In this document: positions 7,626 through 15,712 of the stretch, piece by piece | Layout: the number at the start of each line of letters is the position of its first letter | Numbering within the stretch: position 1 is the stretch's first letter | Assembly: GCA_947175655.1 (NCBI GenBank) | Contig: CAMWNQ010000010.1 | Span: 1-21,199, forward strand | Length of the DNA: 21,199 bases | Origin: an uncultured Clostridia bacterium | GTDB taxonomy: Bacteria; Bacillota; Clostridia; Oscillospirales; Ruminococcaceae | Direction: 5' to 3' | Notes under the pieces: generated by a model | The model's database searches: none | Told to the model about the DNA's origin: nothing | The model's input: only the letters and a program-made list of their open reading frames with translations | Made by a program: the position numbers and the translations under genes

Positions 7626-7994
7626 TTACTTCTTCTTGTTAGCGATTGTCTTAACAGGACCCTTACGAGTTCTGGCATTAGTCTTAGTTCTCTGACCTCT
7701 TACAGGCAGACCCTTACGATGACGAACGCCTCTGTAACAGCCTATTTCAACAAGTCTCTTTATGTTAAGTGCGACTTCACGACGAAGGTCACCTTCAACA
7801 GTGTAATGTGCGTCGATATAGTCACGGAGTTTTGCTACATCCTCTTCAGCGAGATCCTTAACTCTTACATCAGGATTTACGCCTGTTTCAGCGAGGATTG
7901 TCTTAGCAGTTGGAAGACCGATTCCATAAATATAAGTGAGTCCGATTTCAACTCTCTTATTTTTTGGAAGGTCAACACCAGAAATTCTTGCCAT
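7626..7994 (-). CDS. rpsM: Small ribosomal subunit protein S13
   Basis: A 122-residue S13 of the 30S head that contacts the P-site tRNA and forms bridge B1. The start MARISGVDLPKNKRVEIGLTY, the helix-two-turn-helix TAKTILAETG and the basic C-terminal tail (RGQRTKTNARTRKGP) are all intact. GGAGGT lies 9 nt before the ATG. It is 30 bp after rpmJ and 14 bp before rpsK, the normal alpha-operon order. Confidence 0.98.
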   Translation of the reverse strand: MARISGVDLPKNKRVEIGLTYIYGIGLPTAKTILAETGVNPDVRVKDLAEEDVAKLRDYIDAHYTVEGDLRREVALNIKRLVEIGCYRGVRHRKGLPVRGQRTKTNARTRKGPVKTIANKKK

Positions 7995-8024
7995 ATTTCA
8001 TTTACCTCCATTTATGCGTCCGGA

Positions 8025-8138
8025 TTAGCCCTGACGCTGCTTATGCTTTGGGTTTTCACAGATTACCATTACTTTTCCCTTACGTTTAATAACCTTGCAT
8101 TTTTCGCAGATAGGTTTAACTGAAGGTCTTACTTTCAT
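8025..8138 (-). CDS. rpmJ: Large ribosomal subunit protein L36, zinc type
   Basis: A 37-codon gene. The translation begins [17 protein letters not shown] and ends with [12 protein letters not shown]. It carries the zinc ligands C-X2-C and C-X4-H of the C-plus L36 form. GGAGGT precedes the ATG at 8138. Its place between infA and rpsM is the standard one. L36 binds 23S rRNA close to the peptidyl transferase region. Confidence 0.97.
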
Positions 8139-8173
8139 TGAAAATACCTCCTTAATGGGTAATTAGTTTTTAA

Positions 8174-8392
8174 TTACTTTACACGCCATGTAATTCTTCC
8201 TTTGGAAAGGTCATAAGATGAGAGTTCAATCTTAACCTTATCACCGGGAACTATTCTGATATAATTCATTCTGAGTTTTCCGGAAACGTGTCCAAGAATA
8301 ACATGACCATTTTCAAGTTCCACTTTGAACATTGCATTAGGCAGTGCTTCAAGCACAGTACCTTCAACCTCAATAACATCTTCTTTTGACAT
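8174..8392 (-). CDS. infA: Translation initiation factor IF-1
   Basis: A 72-residue single OB-fold protein. It starts MSKEDVIEVEGTVLEALPNA and contains MFKVELENGHVILGHVSGK and RMNYIRIVPGDKV, which are diagnostic of IF-1. It binds the A-site of the 30S subunit during initiation. The ATG is preceded by GAGGAGGT. It lies between a KOW-domain gene and rpmJ, as in other clostridia. Confidence 0.98.
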   Translation of the reverse strand: MSKEDVIEVEGTVLEALPNAMFKVELENGHVILGHVSGKLRMNYIRIVPGDKVKIELSSYDLSKGRITWRVK

Positions 8393-8413
8393 ATTATATA
8401 CCTCCTCAAGTCA

Positions 8414-8647
8414 TCACTTAACATTACTAAGTAATTTTTTCAGCTTTTTATTGGTAATATTGCTAAGGTCAGCATATTGTCCGGTAAAAATCAAATGCTT
8501 TGAGTTTTTTCTCTTAGGAGACTCAAGTTTTCTGCTTTTGCCGTCCGCAATAAAGCAATAACTATCTTCAGTTCTCAGGATTACAAAAAACTTTCCGCAG
8601 TCACGTCCTGCCAATGCCTTAACAATCAACCCTTTTGAATCATTCAC
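8414..8647 (-). CDS. Small KOW-type (L14e-like) putative RNA-binding protein, GTG start
   Basis: A 77-residue basic protein starting MNDSKGLIVKALAGRDCGKF. The GLIVKALAGRDCGKFFVIL segment resembles the KOW motif of the archaeal/eukaryotic L14e family, and small proteins of this kind are known between map and infA in clostridia. The rest is lysine-rich (SPKRKNSKHL, NKKLKKLL), consistent with RNA binding. The start is GTG at 8647 with GGGGAG 9 nt upstream. It lies 16 bp after map and 21 bp before infA, inside the operon, which suggests a ribosome- or translation-linked role. The exact role of this family in bacteria is not established. Confidence 0.85.
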   Translation of the reverse strand: MNDSKGLIVKALAGRDCGKFFVILRTEDSYCFIADGKSRKLESPKRKNSKHLIFTGQYADLSNITNKKLKKLLSNVK

Positions 8648-8663
8648 AGCAGTGTTCTCCCCA

Positions 8664-9413
8664 CTAAGGTCTGGTCAGTACGACAGGACCATCAGCAGTA
8701 ATAGCTATTTCCTGTTCAAAATGAGCCGAAAGCGAACCACTTGATGTAAGTACAGTCCAGCCATCCTTCATTGTCTTTACACCGTCACCTTTGACATTAA
8801 TCATAGGTTCAATACAAAGAGTCATTCCGGCTGTCAGTCTAGGACCGTGTCCCGCCGGTCCGTAATTCGGAATTTCCGGTGATTCATGCAGGCTTCTGCC
8901 TATACCGTGGCCACAGTAATTTCTTACTATACCGTATCCTCTTGAAGAACAGTATACTTCAATAGCGTGGCTCACATCGCCTAATCTGTTGCCAACCTGA
9001 GCCATTTTTATACCTTCATAAAGACTGGCTTCGGTGACTTCCAGCAATGCTCTGGCTTCATCTGAAATTTTTCCGCATGGAAAAGTTGCACAGTTGTCAC
9101 TATGGAAGCCGTTATAATAAGCTCCTACATCAACACTGACAATATCCCCTTCACGGATTATTTTTGAAGAACGAGGTATTCCATGTATAACCTCGTTGTT
9201 AATTGAAATGCAGGCACTTCCTGGGAAACCGCCGTATCCTAAAAAAGATGGAACAGCACCGCACTTTACTATATAATCATGAATGATTTTATCAAGTTCA
9301 AGTGTGGTCATACCTGCCTTTATAGATTCACCCGCAAGCTTCAATGCAGAACCGGCAATCTTACCGGCATCACGCATTTTAGCTAAATCGGATTTGGACT
9401 TTATACTTATCAT
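8664..9413 (-). CDS. map: Methionine aminopeptidase, type I
   Basis: A 249-residue metalloprotease that removes the initiator methionine from nascent proteins. The five expected metal ligands are visible: D95 (SVDVGAYY), D106 (FHSDNCATF), H169 (GHGIGR), E202 (IEPMI) and E233 (HFEQEIAI), with the substrate-site His at about 77 (VIHGIP). There is no N-terminal zinc-finger extension. Only a weak GAGG precedes the ATG, and adk ends 6 bp upstream, so translation is likely coupled to adk. The secY-adk-map-infA order is typical of Firmicutes. Confidence 0.97.
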   Translation of the reverse strand: MISIKSKSDLAKMRDAGKIAGSALKLAGESIKAGMTTLELDKIIHDYIVKCGAVPSFLGYGGFPGSACISINNEVIHGIPRSSKIIREGDIVSVDVGAYYNGFHSDNCATFPCGKISDEARALLEVTEASLYEGIKMAQVGNRLGDVSHAIEVYCSSRGYGIVRNYCGHGIGRSLHESPEIPNYGPAGHGPRLTAGMTLCIEPMINVKGDGVKTMKDGWTVLTSSGSLSAHFEQEIAITADGPVVLTRP

Positions 9414-9419
9414 ATTTGC

Positions 9420-10052
9420 TTAAGCCTCTACTGCCTCAAGAGTGAGTTTATAAGTATCAGCGACTTCTTCCTGACCCTTAACAGTAACAAGCTTGCCTTG
9501 CTTCTGGTAGTAATCTTTGAGAGGAGCAGTTTTTTCGTGATAAACAGCGAGTCTTTCAAGAACAGTTTCAGGCTGGTCATCTTTACGGATAATAACGTTT
9601 TCACCGCATTTATCGCAAATGCCGTCAGCCTTAGTAGGATTGTATTCGATGTGATAAGTCGCACCGCATTTTTCACATACACGTCTGCCAGAAAGTCTGC
9701 TTTTAATTTTTTCATCAGGAACATCAATTTCGATAACCTTGTCGATTTTGATATTCATAGCATCAAGAGCTTCTGCCTGCGGAACAGTTCTTGGAAAACC
9801 ATCAAGAATAAAACCATTTGCACAGTCATCTTTAGCGATTCTGTCCTGAAGAATACCGATAACGATTTCATCAGAAACTAAAGCACCGCTTTCCATAGCT
9901 TCCTTAGCTTTAAGACCATATTCTGTTCCGTTGCTTACAGCTTCACGGAGAATATTGCCTGTAGAAATCTGCGGAATTTTGAAAGCCTCTGAAATTTTTT
10001 CTGCCTGAGTACCCTTGCCGGCACCAGGAGCACCTAAAAATATAAGGTTCAT
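9420..10052 (-). CDS. adk: Adenylate kinase, zinc-lid type
   Basis: A 210-residue enzyme interconverting ATP + AMP and 2 ADP. The P-loop GAPGAGKGT is at residues 7-15, the AMP-site DGFPRT at about 84-89, and the LID carries four zinc cysteines, C126, C129, C146 and C149, as in Gram-positive long-form enzymes. The ATG follows AGGAGGA. It is located between secY and map, where many Firmicutes keep it. Confidence 0.98.
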   Translation of the reverse strand: MNLIFLGAPGAGKGTQAEKISEAFKIPQISTGNILREAVSNGTEYGLKAKEAMESGALVSDEIVIGILQDRIAKDDCANGFILDGFPRTVPQAEALDAMNIKIDKVIEIDVPDEKIKSRLSGRRVCEKCGATYHIEYNPTKADGICDKCGENVIIRKDDQPETVLERLAVYHEKTAPLKDYYQKQGKLVTVKGQEEVADTYKLTLEAVEA

Positions 10053-10073
10053 ATAATATCCTCCTAAAAAAAC

Positions 10074-11387
10074 TTAACGAAGGAAGCGTCTTGGAGCACG
10101 CATCATAAGCTGTGAATCAAGTGAGCGAACTGTTTCAAGAGCAACGCTTACAACGATAAGAATTGTTGTACCACCCATTGAAAGTGATGCAAGGTTTGAA
10201 TCAATCATAGTAGTAAATATTGGAATAATTGCAATAATTCCGAGGAACACTGCTCCCACAAGTGTAATTTTTGAAAGAACCCTGCTGATATAGTCAGAAG
10301 TAGGCTTACCTGGTCTTATTCCAGGGATTGCACTGTTGCTCTGACGAAGGTTATTAGCAATTTCAATCGGGTTATACTGCATTGAAACATAAAAATAGTT
10401 GAAACCAATAATCAAAAGAAAATAGATTATTGCATATGAAAAACTCTGAGTACTGAAAAACTTACAGAAATGATAATAGAATCCTGAAGTTACAGTAGGG
10501 TCAAGAGGTTTAAAGAGCTGTATTGTCGAAGGCAATGACATAAATGACATTGCGAAGATAATCGGCATAACACCGCTCATACAGATTTTAATCGGGATAT
10601 ATGTCTTTTGTCCGGCATACTGTTTATTGCCTACAACACGTTTAGCCTGCTGAATAGCAATTTTTCTTTCAGATTCATTCATAAATACAACAAATCCGAT
10701 AATGCCTACGAAGAAAATAACAACTCCGATTGAAACAAAGAGATATGGATTAGGATTATCTTTAGTAAGTCTTACAAGAGTACCAATATCAGTAGGGAAT
10801 CTTGCAACGATACCAGCAAAGAGAATCATAGATACGCCGTTTCCAACGCCTTTATCATTAATTCTGTTTCCCATCCATACAACAAGGGAAGAACCAGCCA
10901 TAAATGAAACAACAATTACTACGGCTGCAAATACTCCCTCAAATCCTTCAGTATATTTTACAGCGTGCATCTGACTTTTAAGGGTGAGATAATAAGCATA
11001 AGACATAAACGCAGAAAGCGCAAGTGAAACATATGCTGTTATTTTACCCAATTTCTTTCTTCCTTCCTCACCCTCACTCTGAAGACGTTCAAGAGGAGGA
11101 AGAGCATAAGTCAGAAGCTGTATAATAATTGATGCGTTAATATAAGGGGTAATAGACAGACAGAATATAGTAGCTTTTGATAAAGCACCACCTGTCATAG
11201 TATTCAGATATTCAAGAAAGTTACCATCTGTTGCATTGCTTGTCATCCAACTACCAACAGCTGAAGAATCAAGATATGGAACAGTGATAGCACTTCCAAG
11301 TCTGAAAATAATAATCATGAGTAATGTGTAAAGAATTTTTTTTCTTAAATCAGGTGATCTCCAGGCATTCCTAAGAGTTTCAAACAC
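10074..11387 (-). CDS. secY: Preprotein translocase channel subunit SecY (GTG start)
   Basis: A 437-residue polytopic membrane protein with about ten hydrophobic helices, the pore of the Sec translocon. It starts MFETLRNAWRSPDLRKKIL, followed by the first helix LYTLLMIIIFRLGSAITVPYL. The conserved RNAISMILFAGI-like region (GVGNGVSMILFAGIVARFP) and the PGIRPGKPTSDY loop are recognisable. The start is GTG at 11387, one base after the rplO stop. The GAGGTG that serves as its ribosome binding site encodes the last residues of rplO, so the two are tightly coupled. It shares the export function with yajC elsewhere in this window. Confidence 0.97.
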   Translation of the reverse strand: MFETLRNAWRSPDLRKKILYTLLMIIIFRLGSAITVPYLDSSAVGSWMTSNATDGNFLEYLNTMTGGALSKATIFCLSITPYINASIIIQLLTYALPPLERLQSEGEEGRKKLGKITAYVSLALSAFMSYAYYLTLKSQMHAVKYTEGFEGVFAAVVIVVSFMAGSSLVVWMGNRINDKGVGNGVSMILFAGIVARFPTDIGTLVRLTKDNPNPYLFVSIGVVIFFVGIIGFVVFMNESERKIAIQQAKRVVGNKQYAGQKTYIPIKICMSGVMPIIFAMSFMSLPSTIQLFKPLDPTVTSGFYYHFCKFFSTQSFSYAIIYFLLIIGFNYFYVSMQYNPIEIANNLRQSNSAIPGIRPGKPTSDYISRVLSKITLVGAVFLGIIAIIPIFTTMIDSNLASLSMGGTTILIVVSVALETVRSLDSQLMMRAPRRFLR

Positions 11388-11388
11388 A

Positions 11389-11829
11389 TTACATCACCTC
11401 TGCTTTCCCGCCAGCCTTTTCAATTTTTTCAATTGCACTCTGTGAGAATTTAGCAGCCTTTACTGTAAGCTTAGCAGTAAGTTCACCGTCACCGAGAACC
11501 TTAACCTTTTCATCAGCTTTCTTTATAAGACCGGCAGCCTTAAGAAGTTCAGGGTCAACAACTGTGCCATCAGTAAATTTATTGAGGTCTGAAACATTTA
11601 CAACTGTATACTTTTCAGCGAAAATGTTATTGAAACCTCTCTTAGGGATACGTCTTGCGAGTGGCATCTGACCGCCTTCAAAGCCGATTCTAACGCCGCC
11701 GCCTGAACGTGCATTCTGTCCTTTATGACCTTTACCTGCTGTTTTTCCGTTTCCTGAACCGTGACCTCTTCCGACACGCTTTACTTCCTTATTGGAATCA
11801 GGAGCAGGAGTTAATTCGTGAATTTTCAT
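11389..11829 (-). CDS. rplO: Large ribosomal subunit protein L15
   Basis: A 146-residue protein. It starts MKIHELTPAPDSNKEVKRVG and has the flexible glycine-rich RNA-binding segment GRGHGSGNGKTAGKGHKGQ, then GGVRIGFEGGQMPLARRIPKRGF. The ATG at 11829 has AAGGAGGT 9-10 nt upstream. The longer in-frame reading runs through that ribosome binding site and is rejected. L15 is a late-assembly 50S protein. The gene follows rpmD by 19 bp and supplies the secY ribosome binding site. Confidence 0.97.
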   Translation of the reverse strand: MKIHELTPAPDSNKEVKRVGRGHGSGNGKTAGKGHKGQNARSGGGVRIGFEGGQMPLARRIPKRGFNNIFAEKYTVVNVSDLNKFTDGTVVDPELLKAAGLIKKADEKVKVLGDGELTAKLTVKAAKFSQSAIEKIEKAGGKAEVM

Positions 11830-11848
11830 TGGTTTTGCACCTCCTTGC

Positions 11849-12025
11849 TTACGCTTCATGTACCTCAACGAGGTGGATAATCTTCTTTATTTTGCCATTT
11901 GTCTGCTCATTATCAGGCTGAGTTGTAACATCTCCGACCTTTTTAAGTCCGAGTGACTGAGCAGTAGCAATCTGGTCTTTTTTTCTTCCGATAAGGCTCT
12001 TTATGAGCTTGATTTCCTTGGCCAT
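11849..12025 (-). CDS. rpmD: Large ribosomal subunit protein L30
   Basis: A 58-codon gene. The translation begins MAKEIKLIKSLIGRKKDQI, continues with ATAQSLGLKKVGD and ends HLVEVHEA. The length and the SLIGRKKDQIATAQSLGLKK block are diagnostic of bacterial L30. A GGGAGAGC stretch precedes the ATG. It lies between rpsE and rplO, the conserved spc-operon position. Confidence 0.97.
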   Translation of the reverse strand: MAKEIKLIKSLIGRKKDQIATAQSLGLKKVGDVTTQPDNEQTNGKIKKIIHLVEVHEA

Positions 12026-12039
12026 TTCTCAGCTCTCCC

Positions 12040-12540
12040 TTAACCTAAAATTTCTTTAACAGACTTGCCTCTTTTTGCTGCAACTTCTTTAGCAGTAGTG
12101 CATTCAGCAAGACCATTTATAGTAGCTCTTACAACATTACAAGGATTATTTGAACGGAGTGACTTGGTTCTGATGTCCTTAATACCTGCAACTTCAATTA
12201 CGGCACGGACAGGACCACCAGCGATAACACCAGTACCAGGTGCAGCCGGTTTCATAAGAACTTCACCAGCACCGAACTTTCCTATAATTTCATGAGGGAT
12301 TGTAGTACCCTTTAATGCAATCTTAACAAGATTTTTCTTAGCGTCTTCAATACCCTTGCGGATAGCGTCTGGAACTTCTCCTGATTTTCCAAGACCGAAG
12401 CCAACAATACCATTTCCGTCACCAACAACAACAAGTGCTGAGAACTTCATAATACGTCCGCCCTTAACAGTCTTTGAAACTCTGTTAATAGCAACGACCT
12501 TTTCTGCAAGCTCAAGACCCTGAGCATCTATTTTAACCAT
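12040..12540 (-). CDS. rpsE: Small ribosomal subunit protein S5
   Basis: A 166-residue S5 that takes part in decoding fidelity and mRNA entry. The N-terminal double-stranded RNA-binding fold has the signature AINRVSKTVKGGRIMKFSAL and VVVGDGNGIVGFGLGKSGEV. The C-terminal half has PAAPGTGVIAGGPVRAVIE. GGGAGG precedes the ATG, and the gene lies 19 bp after rplR. Confidence 0.98.
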   Translation of the reverse strand: MVKIDAQGLELAEKVVAINRVSKTVKGGRIMKFSALVVVGDGNGIVGFGLGKSGEVPDAIRKGIEDAKKNLVKIALKGTTIPHEIIGKFGAGEVLMKPAAPGTGVIAGGPVRAVIEVAGIKDIRTKSLRSNNPCNVVRATINGLAECTTAKEVAAKRGKSVKEILG

Positions 12541-12559
12541 TTGCTCTTTTCCTCCCTCT

Positions 12560-12919
12560 TTAGAAATTCAATCCGTTTTCACGAGCGCCTTCTGCGAGTT
12601 CTTTAACTCTTCCGTGATAGAGATAGCCGCCTCTGTCGAAAACAACTTCAGATATACCCTTTTCAAGTGCGTTTTTAGCAATCATAGCACCTACAGTACG
12701 AGCACCTTCAACGTTTCCGCCGTTGCCTTCAAAGCCCTTATCCATACTGGAAGCAGAAGCAAGTGTAACACCGTTTACGTCATCGATAAGCTGAGCATAG
12801 ATATGCTTAGTTGAACGATAAACATTTAAACGTGGACGCTCAGGAGTACCGGAAATCTTCGCACGAACTCTGCGATGTCTTTTAAGTCTTGCCTTATTGC
12901 TGTCAATTTTTTTAATCAT
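12560..12919 (-). CDS. rplR: Large ribosomal subunit protein L18
   Basis: A 119-residue 5S rRNA-binding protein. It has the basic N-terminus MIKKIDSNKARLKRHRRVR, the core RPRLNVYRSTKHIYAQLIDD and the C-terminal FDRGGYLYHGRVKELAEGAR. It acts with L5 to place 5S rRNA in the central protuberance. AAAGGAG precedes the ATG. Standard position between rplF and rpsE. Confidence 0.98.
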   Translation of the reverse strand: MIKKIDSNKARLKRHRRVRAKISGTPERPRLNVYRSTKHIYAQLIDDVNGVTLASASSMDKGFEGNGGNVEGARTVGAMIAKNALEKGISEVVFDRGGYLYHGRVKELAEGARENGLNF

Positions 12920-12938
12920 AGCAATTTACTCCTTTTAA

Positions 12939-13484
12939 TTACTTCTTACCCTTACCGGCCTTACCTTCCTTGCGGATGATACGTTCGCCGGCATATCTGA
13001 TACCCTTGCCCTTATAAGGTTCAGGAGGACGTTTTTCACGGACTTCAGCAGCAAACTGACCTACAGCCTGCTTATCGATACCACTTACAACAATTCTGTT
13101 TGGCTGAGGAACATCAAGCTTAATTATATCTGTTTCCTCAACAATAACAGGATGAGAATAACCAAGGTTGATAGTAACCTTAGTACCCTGCTTAGCTGCA
13201 CGGTAACCTACACCCTCAATTTCAAGAGTTTTTGAATATCCGTTTGTAACACCTTCAACCATATTGGCAATAAGTGTTCTTGTCAGACCGTGGAGTGATC
13301 TGTGCATTTTATTGTCTGATGGTCTTGATACAGTAATCACTCCATCAGCAACTTCTATAATGAGTTCCTTATTGAACTGCTTTGTTAATTCGCCCTTAGG
13401 ACCTTTTACAGTGATGAGATTATTATCATTTTTTACTTCAACACCTGCCGGAACACTAATAGGCATTTTACCAATTCTTGACAT
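12939..13484 (-). CDS. rplF: Large ribosomal subunit protein L6
   Basis: A 181-residue protein of two repeated alpha-beta domains near the factor-binding site. The start is MSRIGKMPISVPAGVEV. The C-terminal RNA-binding signature is RPPEPYKGKGIRYAGE, and the tail is rich in Lys and Gly. AAGGAGAA precedes the ATG. Gap of 14 bp to rpsH upstream. Confidence 0.98.
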   Translation of the reverse strand: MSRIGKMPISVPAGVEVKNDNNLITVKGPKGELTKQFNKELIIEVADGVITVSRPSDNKMHRSLHGLTRTLIANMVEGVTNGYSKTLEIEGVGYRAAKQGTKVTINLGYSHPVIVEETDIIKLDVPQPNRIVVSGIDKQAVGQFAAEVREKRPPEPYKGKGIRYAGERIIRKEGKAGKGKK

Positions 13485-13498
13485 ATCAGTATTTCTCC

Positions 13499-13897
13499 TT
13501 ACCAGATGTATGCAAGGACTTCGCCGCCAACATTAAGCTCTCTAGCCTTCTTGTCAGTAACGATACCCTTTGATGTTGAAACTATTGCAATACCGAGTCC
13601 CTTTCTAACCTTTGGCATATCCTCACAGCTTGAGTATATACGCAGACCTGGCTTTGAAACTCTACGGAGACCGGTGATAACCGGAGTTTTTCCGTCAATA
13701 TATTTAAGTGTAATTCTTATAACACCCTGCTTTCCGTCTTCAATGAGCTGGAAGCTTTTTACATAACCCTCATCAACGAGAATCTGTATAATAGCCTTCT
13801 TAACATTTGAAGCGGGAACGTCAACAGTGGCGTGCTTTGCAGTATTCGCATTACGAATTCTTGTTAAAAGATCTGCTATTGTATCAGTAATCTGCAT
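13499..13897 (-). CDS. rpsH: Small ribosomal subunit protein S8
   Basis: A 132-residue primary binder of the central domain of 16S rRNA. It starts MQITDTIADLLTRIRNANTA and ends with the conserved GIAIVSTSKGIVTDKKAREL and VLAYIW. S8 is the translational repressor of the spc operon in E. coli; I did not find an S8-site mimic here. AAAGGAGGT precedes the ATG. It lies between rpsN and rplF. Confidence 0.98.
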   Translation of the reverse strand: MQITDTIADLLTRIRNANTAKHATVDVPASNVKKAIIQILVDEGYVKSFQLIEDGKQGVIRITLKYIDGKTPVITGLRRVSKPGLRIYSSCEDMPKVRKGLGIAIVSTSKGIVTDKKARELNVGGEVLAYIW

Positions 13898-13921
13898 GCC
13901 TAACGACCTCCTTTTCGTAGT

Positions 13922-14107
13922 TTACCAGCTTGCTTTTTTAACACCCGGAATCTGACCGTCATGAGCAAGTTCTCTGAAGCAGATACGGCAGATGCCGAAC
14001 TTTCTGAGATATGCATGAGGTCTGCCACAAATCTTGCATCTGTTATATGCTCTTGTGGAATACTTGGGAGTTCTCTGCTGCTTGTTAATCATTGCCTTTT
14101 TAGCCAT
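13922..14107 (-). CDS. rpsN: Small ribosomal subunit protein S14, type Z (zinc)
   Basis: A 61-residue short S14. The zinc ribbon CKIC...CRIC (C-X2-C, spacer, C-X2-C) and the C-terminal DGQIPGVKKASW identify the zinc-binding type Z form, which is the usual constitutive form in Firmicutes. GGGAGG precedes the ATG. Standard position between rplE and rpsH. Confidence 0.98.
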   Translation of the reverse strand: MAKKAMINKQQRTPKYSTRAYNRCKICGRPHAYLRKFGICRICFRELAHDGQIPGVKKASW

Positions 14108-14125
14108 TTCAAAAATCCTCCCTGA

Positions 14126-14665
14126 TTACTTGATGAAAGGAGCACCCATAAGTGTGAGTAACTCTTTAGCTTCTTCGTCCGTTTCAGCAGTAGTTATGAA
14201 ATTAATATCCATACCTCTTACCTTATCAATCTTATCATATTCGATTTCAGGGAAAATAAGCTGTTCTTTAATACCTGTTGAGTAATTTCCCTTACCATCA
14301 AATGAATTTCCATTGATTCCTCTGAAATCACGTACTCTTGGGAAAGCAACATTGAAGAGCTTATCAACAAATTCGTACATCTTCTCGCTTCTGAGAGTTA
14401 CTTTAACGCCGATAGGCATACCTTCACGAAGCTTAAAGTTTGCAACTGATTTTTTAGCACGGCATACAACAGGTTTCTGTCCTGTAATAGTAGCGAGGTC
14501 GTTCATAATAGCATCAATAACCTTAGCGTTGTCTTTAGCCTCTCCGGCACCGACATTGATTACAACCTTTTCGAGCTTTGGAATCTGCATAACGCTCTTG
14601 TAATTGAACTTTTTCATCAATGCAGGAGCAACATCGCTGACATAATAATCCTTTAATCTTGCCAT
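14126..14665 (-). CDS. rplE: Large ribosomal subunit protein L5
   Basis: A 179-residue 5S rRNA-binding protein. It has MQIPKLEKVVINVGAGEA near the start, the TGQKPVVCRAKKSVANFKLR block, and the C-terminal GMDINFITTAETDEEAKELL. It contacts the P-site tRNA and the 30S head. AAGGAGA precedes the ATG. It follows rplX by 15 bp. Confidence 0.98.
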   Translation of the reverse strand: MARLKDYYVSDVAPALMKKFNYKSVMQIPKLEKVVINVGAGEAKDNAKVIDAIMNDLATITGQKPVVCRAKKSVANFKLREGMPIGVKVTLRSEKMYEFVDKLFNVAFPRVRDFRGINGNSFDGKGNYSTGIKEQLIFPEIEYDKIDKVRGMDINFITTAETDEEAKELLTLMGAPFIK

Positions 14666-14680
14666 TTCGTTTCTCCTTAA

Positions 14681-15010
14681 TTACTTGAATGATTTACCGC
14701 ATTTTTTGCAAACACGGAGCTTGTTTACCTTATCGCCGTCTGCTTCAAAAGTATGGCCAATTCTAGTAGCCTTCTTGCATTCTGGGCAAACGAGCTGAAC
14801 CTTGCAAGCATAGAGCGGAGATTCAGCCTTAACGATTCCGCCCTGCTGACCTACTCTTGTAGGCTTAACATGCTTTGTTATAATATTGACACCTTCAACA
14901 ATTACCTTGCCTTCTTTAGGGCTTACTTCAAGAACCTTTCCGGTCTTGCCCTTGTCAGAGCCTGTAAGAAGAACTACAGTGTCACCTGTTTTAACGTGAA
15001 CCTTATTCAT
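14681..15010 (-). CDS. rplX: Large ribosomal subunit protein L24, cysteine-containing form
   Basis: A 109-residue assembly-initiator protein with the KOW motif KTGDTVVLLTGSDKGKTGKV at residues about 7-26. The C-terminal part has CPEC and CKKC pairs, a probable zinc ribbon that is absent from the L24 of some Firmicutes such as Bacillus. I prefer the ATG at 15010, about 10 nt after GGAGGT. A TTG two codons upstream at 15016 is possible but sits only about 4-5 nt from the ribosome binding site. Confidence 0.96.
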   Translation of the reverse strand: MNKVHVKTGDTVVLLTGSDKGKTGKVLEVSPKEGKVIVEGVNIITKHVKPTRVGQQGGIVKAESPLYACKVQLVCPECKKATRIGHTFEADGDKVNKLRVCKKCGKSFK

Positions 15011-15027
15011 AGTCAACGATACCTCCG

Positions 15028-15396
15028 TTAAAGTACTTCTGGAGCAAGGCTAAGAATCTTTGTGAATTCCTTTTCACGTAATTCTTTAGCAACAGGTCCG
15101 AATATACGAGTTCCTTTAGGGTTCTTATCTTCCTTAACAATAACAGCAGCATTTTCATCGAAACGGATATAGGTACCATCTTCACGTCTGAGACCCTTTG
15201 CCGAACGAACTATAACTGCCTTTACAACGTCGCCCTTCTTTACAACGCCTCCGGGTGTCGCCTTCTTTACTGAAGCAACAACTACATCGCCGATATTAGC
15301 ATATCTTCTGCGTGTACCTCCCAGAACTCTGATACACATCAGTTCCTTAGCACCGGTGTTATCAGCGACTTTCAAATAAGTCTGCATCTGTATCAC
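15028..15396 (-). CDS. rplN: Large ribosomal subunit protein L14 (GTG start)
   Basis: A 122-residue protein, the exact usual length. It starts MIQMQTYLKVADNTGAKEL and has VVKKGDVVKAVIVR and the C-terminal GTRIFGPVAKELREKEFTKI. It contributes to an intersubunit bridge. The start is GTG at 15396, 8 nt after AGGAGG. A nearby in-frame ATG (codon 4) would truncate conserved residues. It follows rpsQ by 40 bp. Confidence 0.97.
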   Translation of the reverse strand: MIQMQTYLKVADNTGAKELMCIRVLGGTRRRYANIGDVVVASVKKATPGGVVKKGDVVKAVIVRSAKGLRREDGTYIRFDENAAVIVKEDKNPKGTRIFGPVAKELREKEFTKILSLAPEVL

Positions 15397-15436
15397 AGCG
15401 AGTTCCTCCTTTCAGAATATAGAGATTAATATTTAA

Positions 15437-15694
15437 TTACTTAGCTTTTTCAAGAATATTTGTAACACGCCATCTCTTGTCCTTTGAAAGCGGACGTGTT
15501 TCCATAACTTCTACACGGTCACCGATTCTGCACTGATTAGCTTCATCGTGAGCTTTAAGCTTAACTGTACGCTTGATAATTTTCTTATAGAGTGGGTGCT
15601 TTACGTTATCAACGATAGCAACAACAACAGTCTTATCCATTTTGTCACTTACAACCTTGCCAACTCTAGTTTTTCTAAGGTTTCTTTCAGACAC
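15437..15694 (-). CDS. rpsQ: Small ribosomal subunit protein S17 (GTG start)
   Basis: An 85-residue OB-fold protein that binds the 5' domain of 16S rRNA. It starts MSERNLRKTRVGKVVSDKMD and has KTVVVAIVDNVKHPLYKKII and the GDRVEVMETRPLSKDKRW signature. GGGAGG lies 8 nt before the GTG at 15694. It lies between rpmC and rplN. Confidence 0.97.
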   Translation of the reverse strand: MSERNLRKTRVGKVVSDKMDKTVVVAIVDNVKHPLYKKIIKRTVKLKAHDEANQCRIGDRVEVMETRPLSKDKRWRVTNILEKAK

Positions 15695-15712
15695 AGCTAA
15701 ATCCTCCCTTTC

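Noticed and set aside
7605..8123. A 172-codon open frame on the + strand.
   Set aside because: It lies antisense to rpsM and rpmJ, has no family signature or ribosome binding site, and its composition follows the opposite-strand genes. The same holds for the other + strand frames across the ribosomal cluster.
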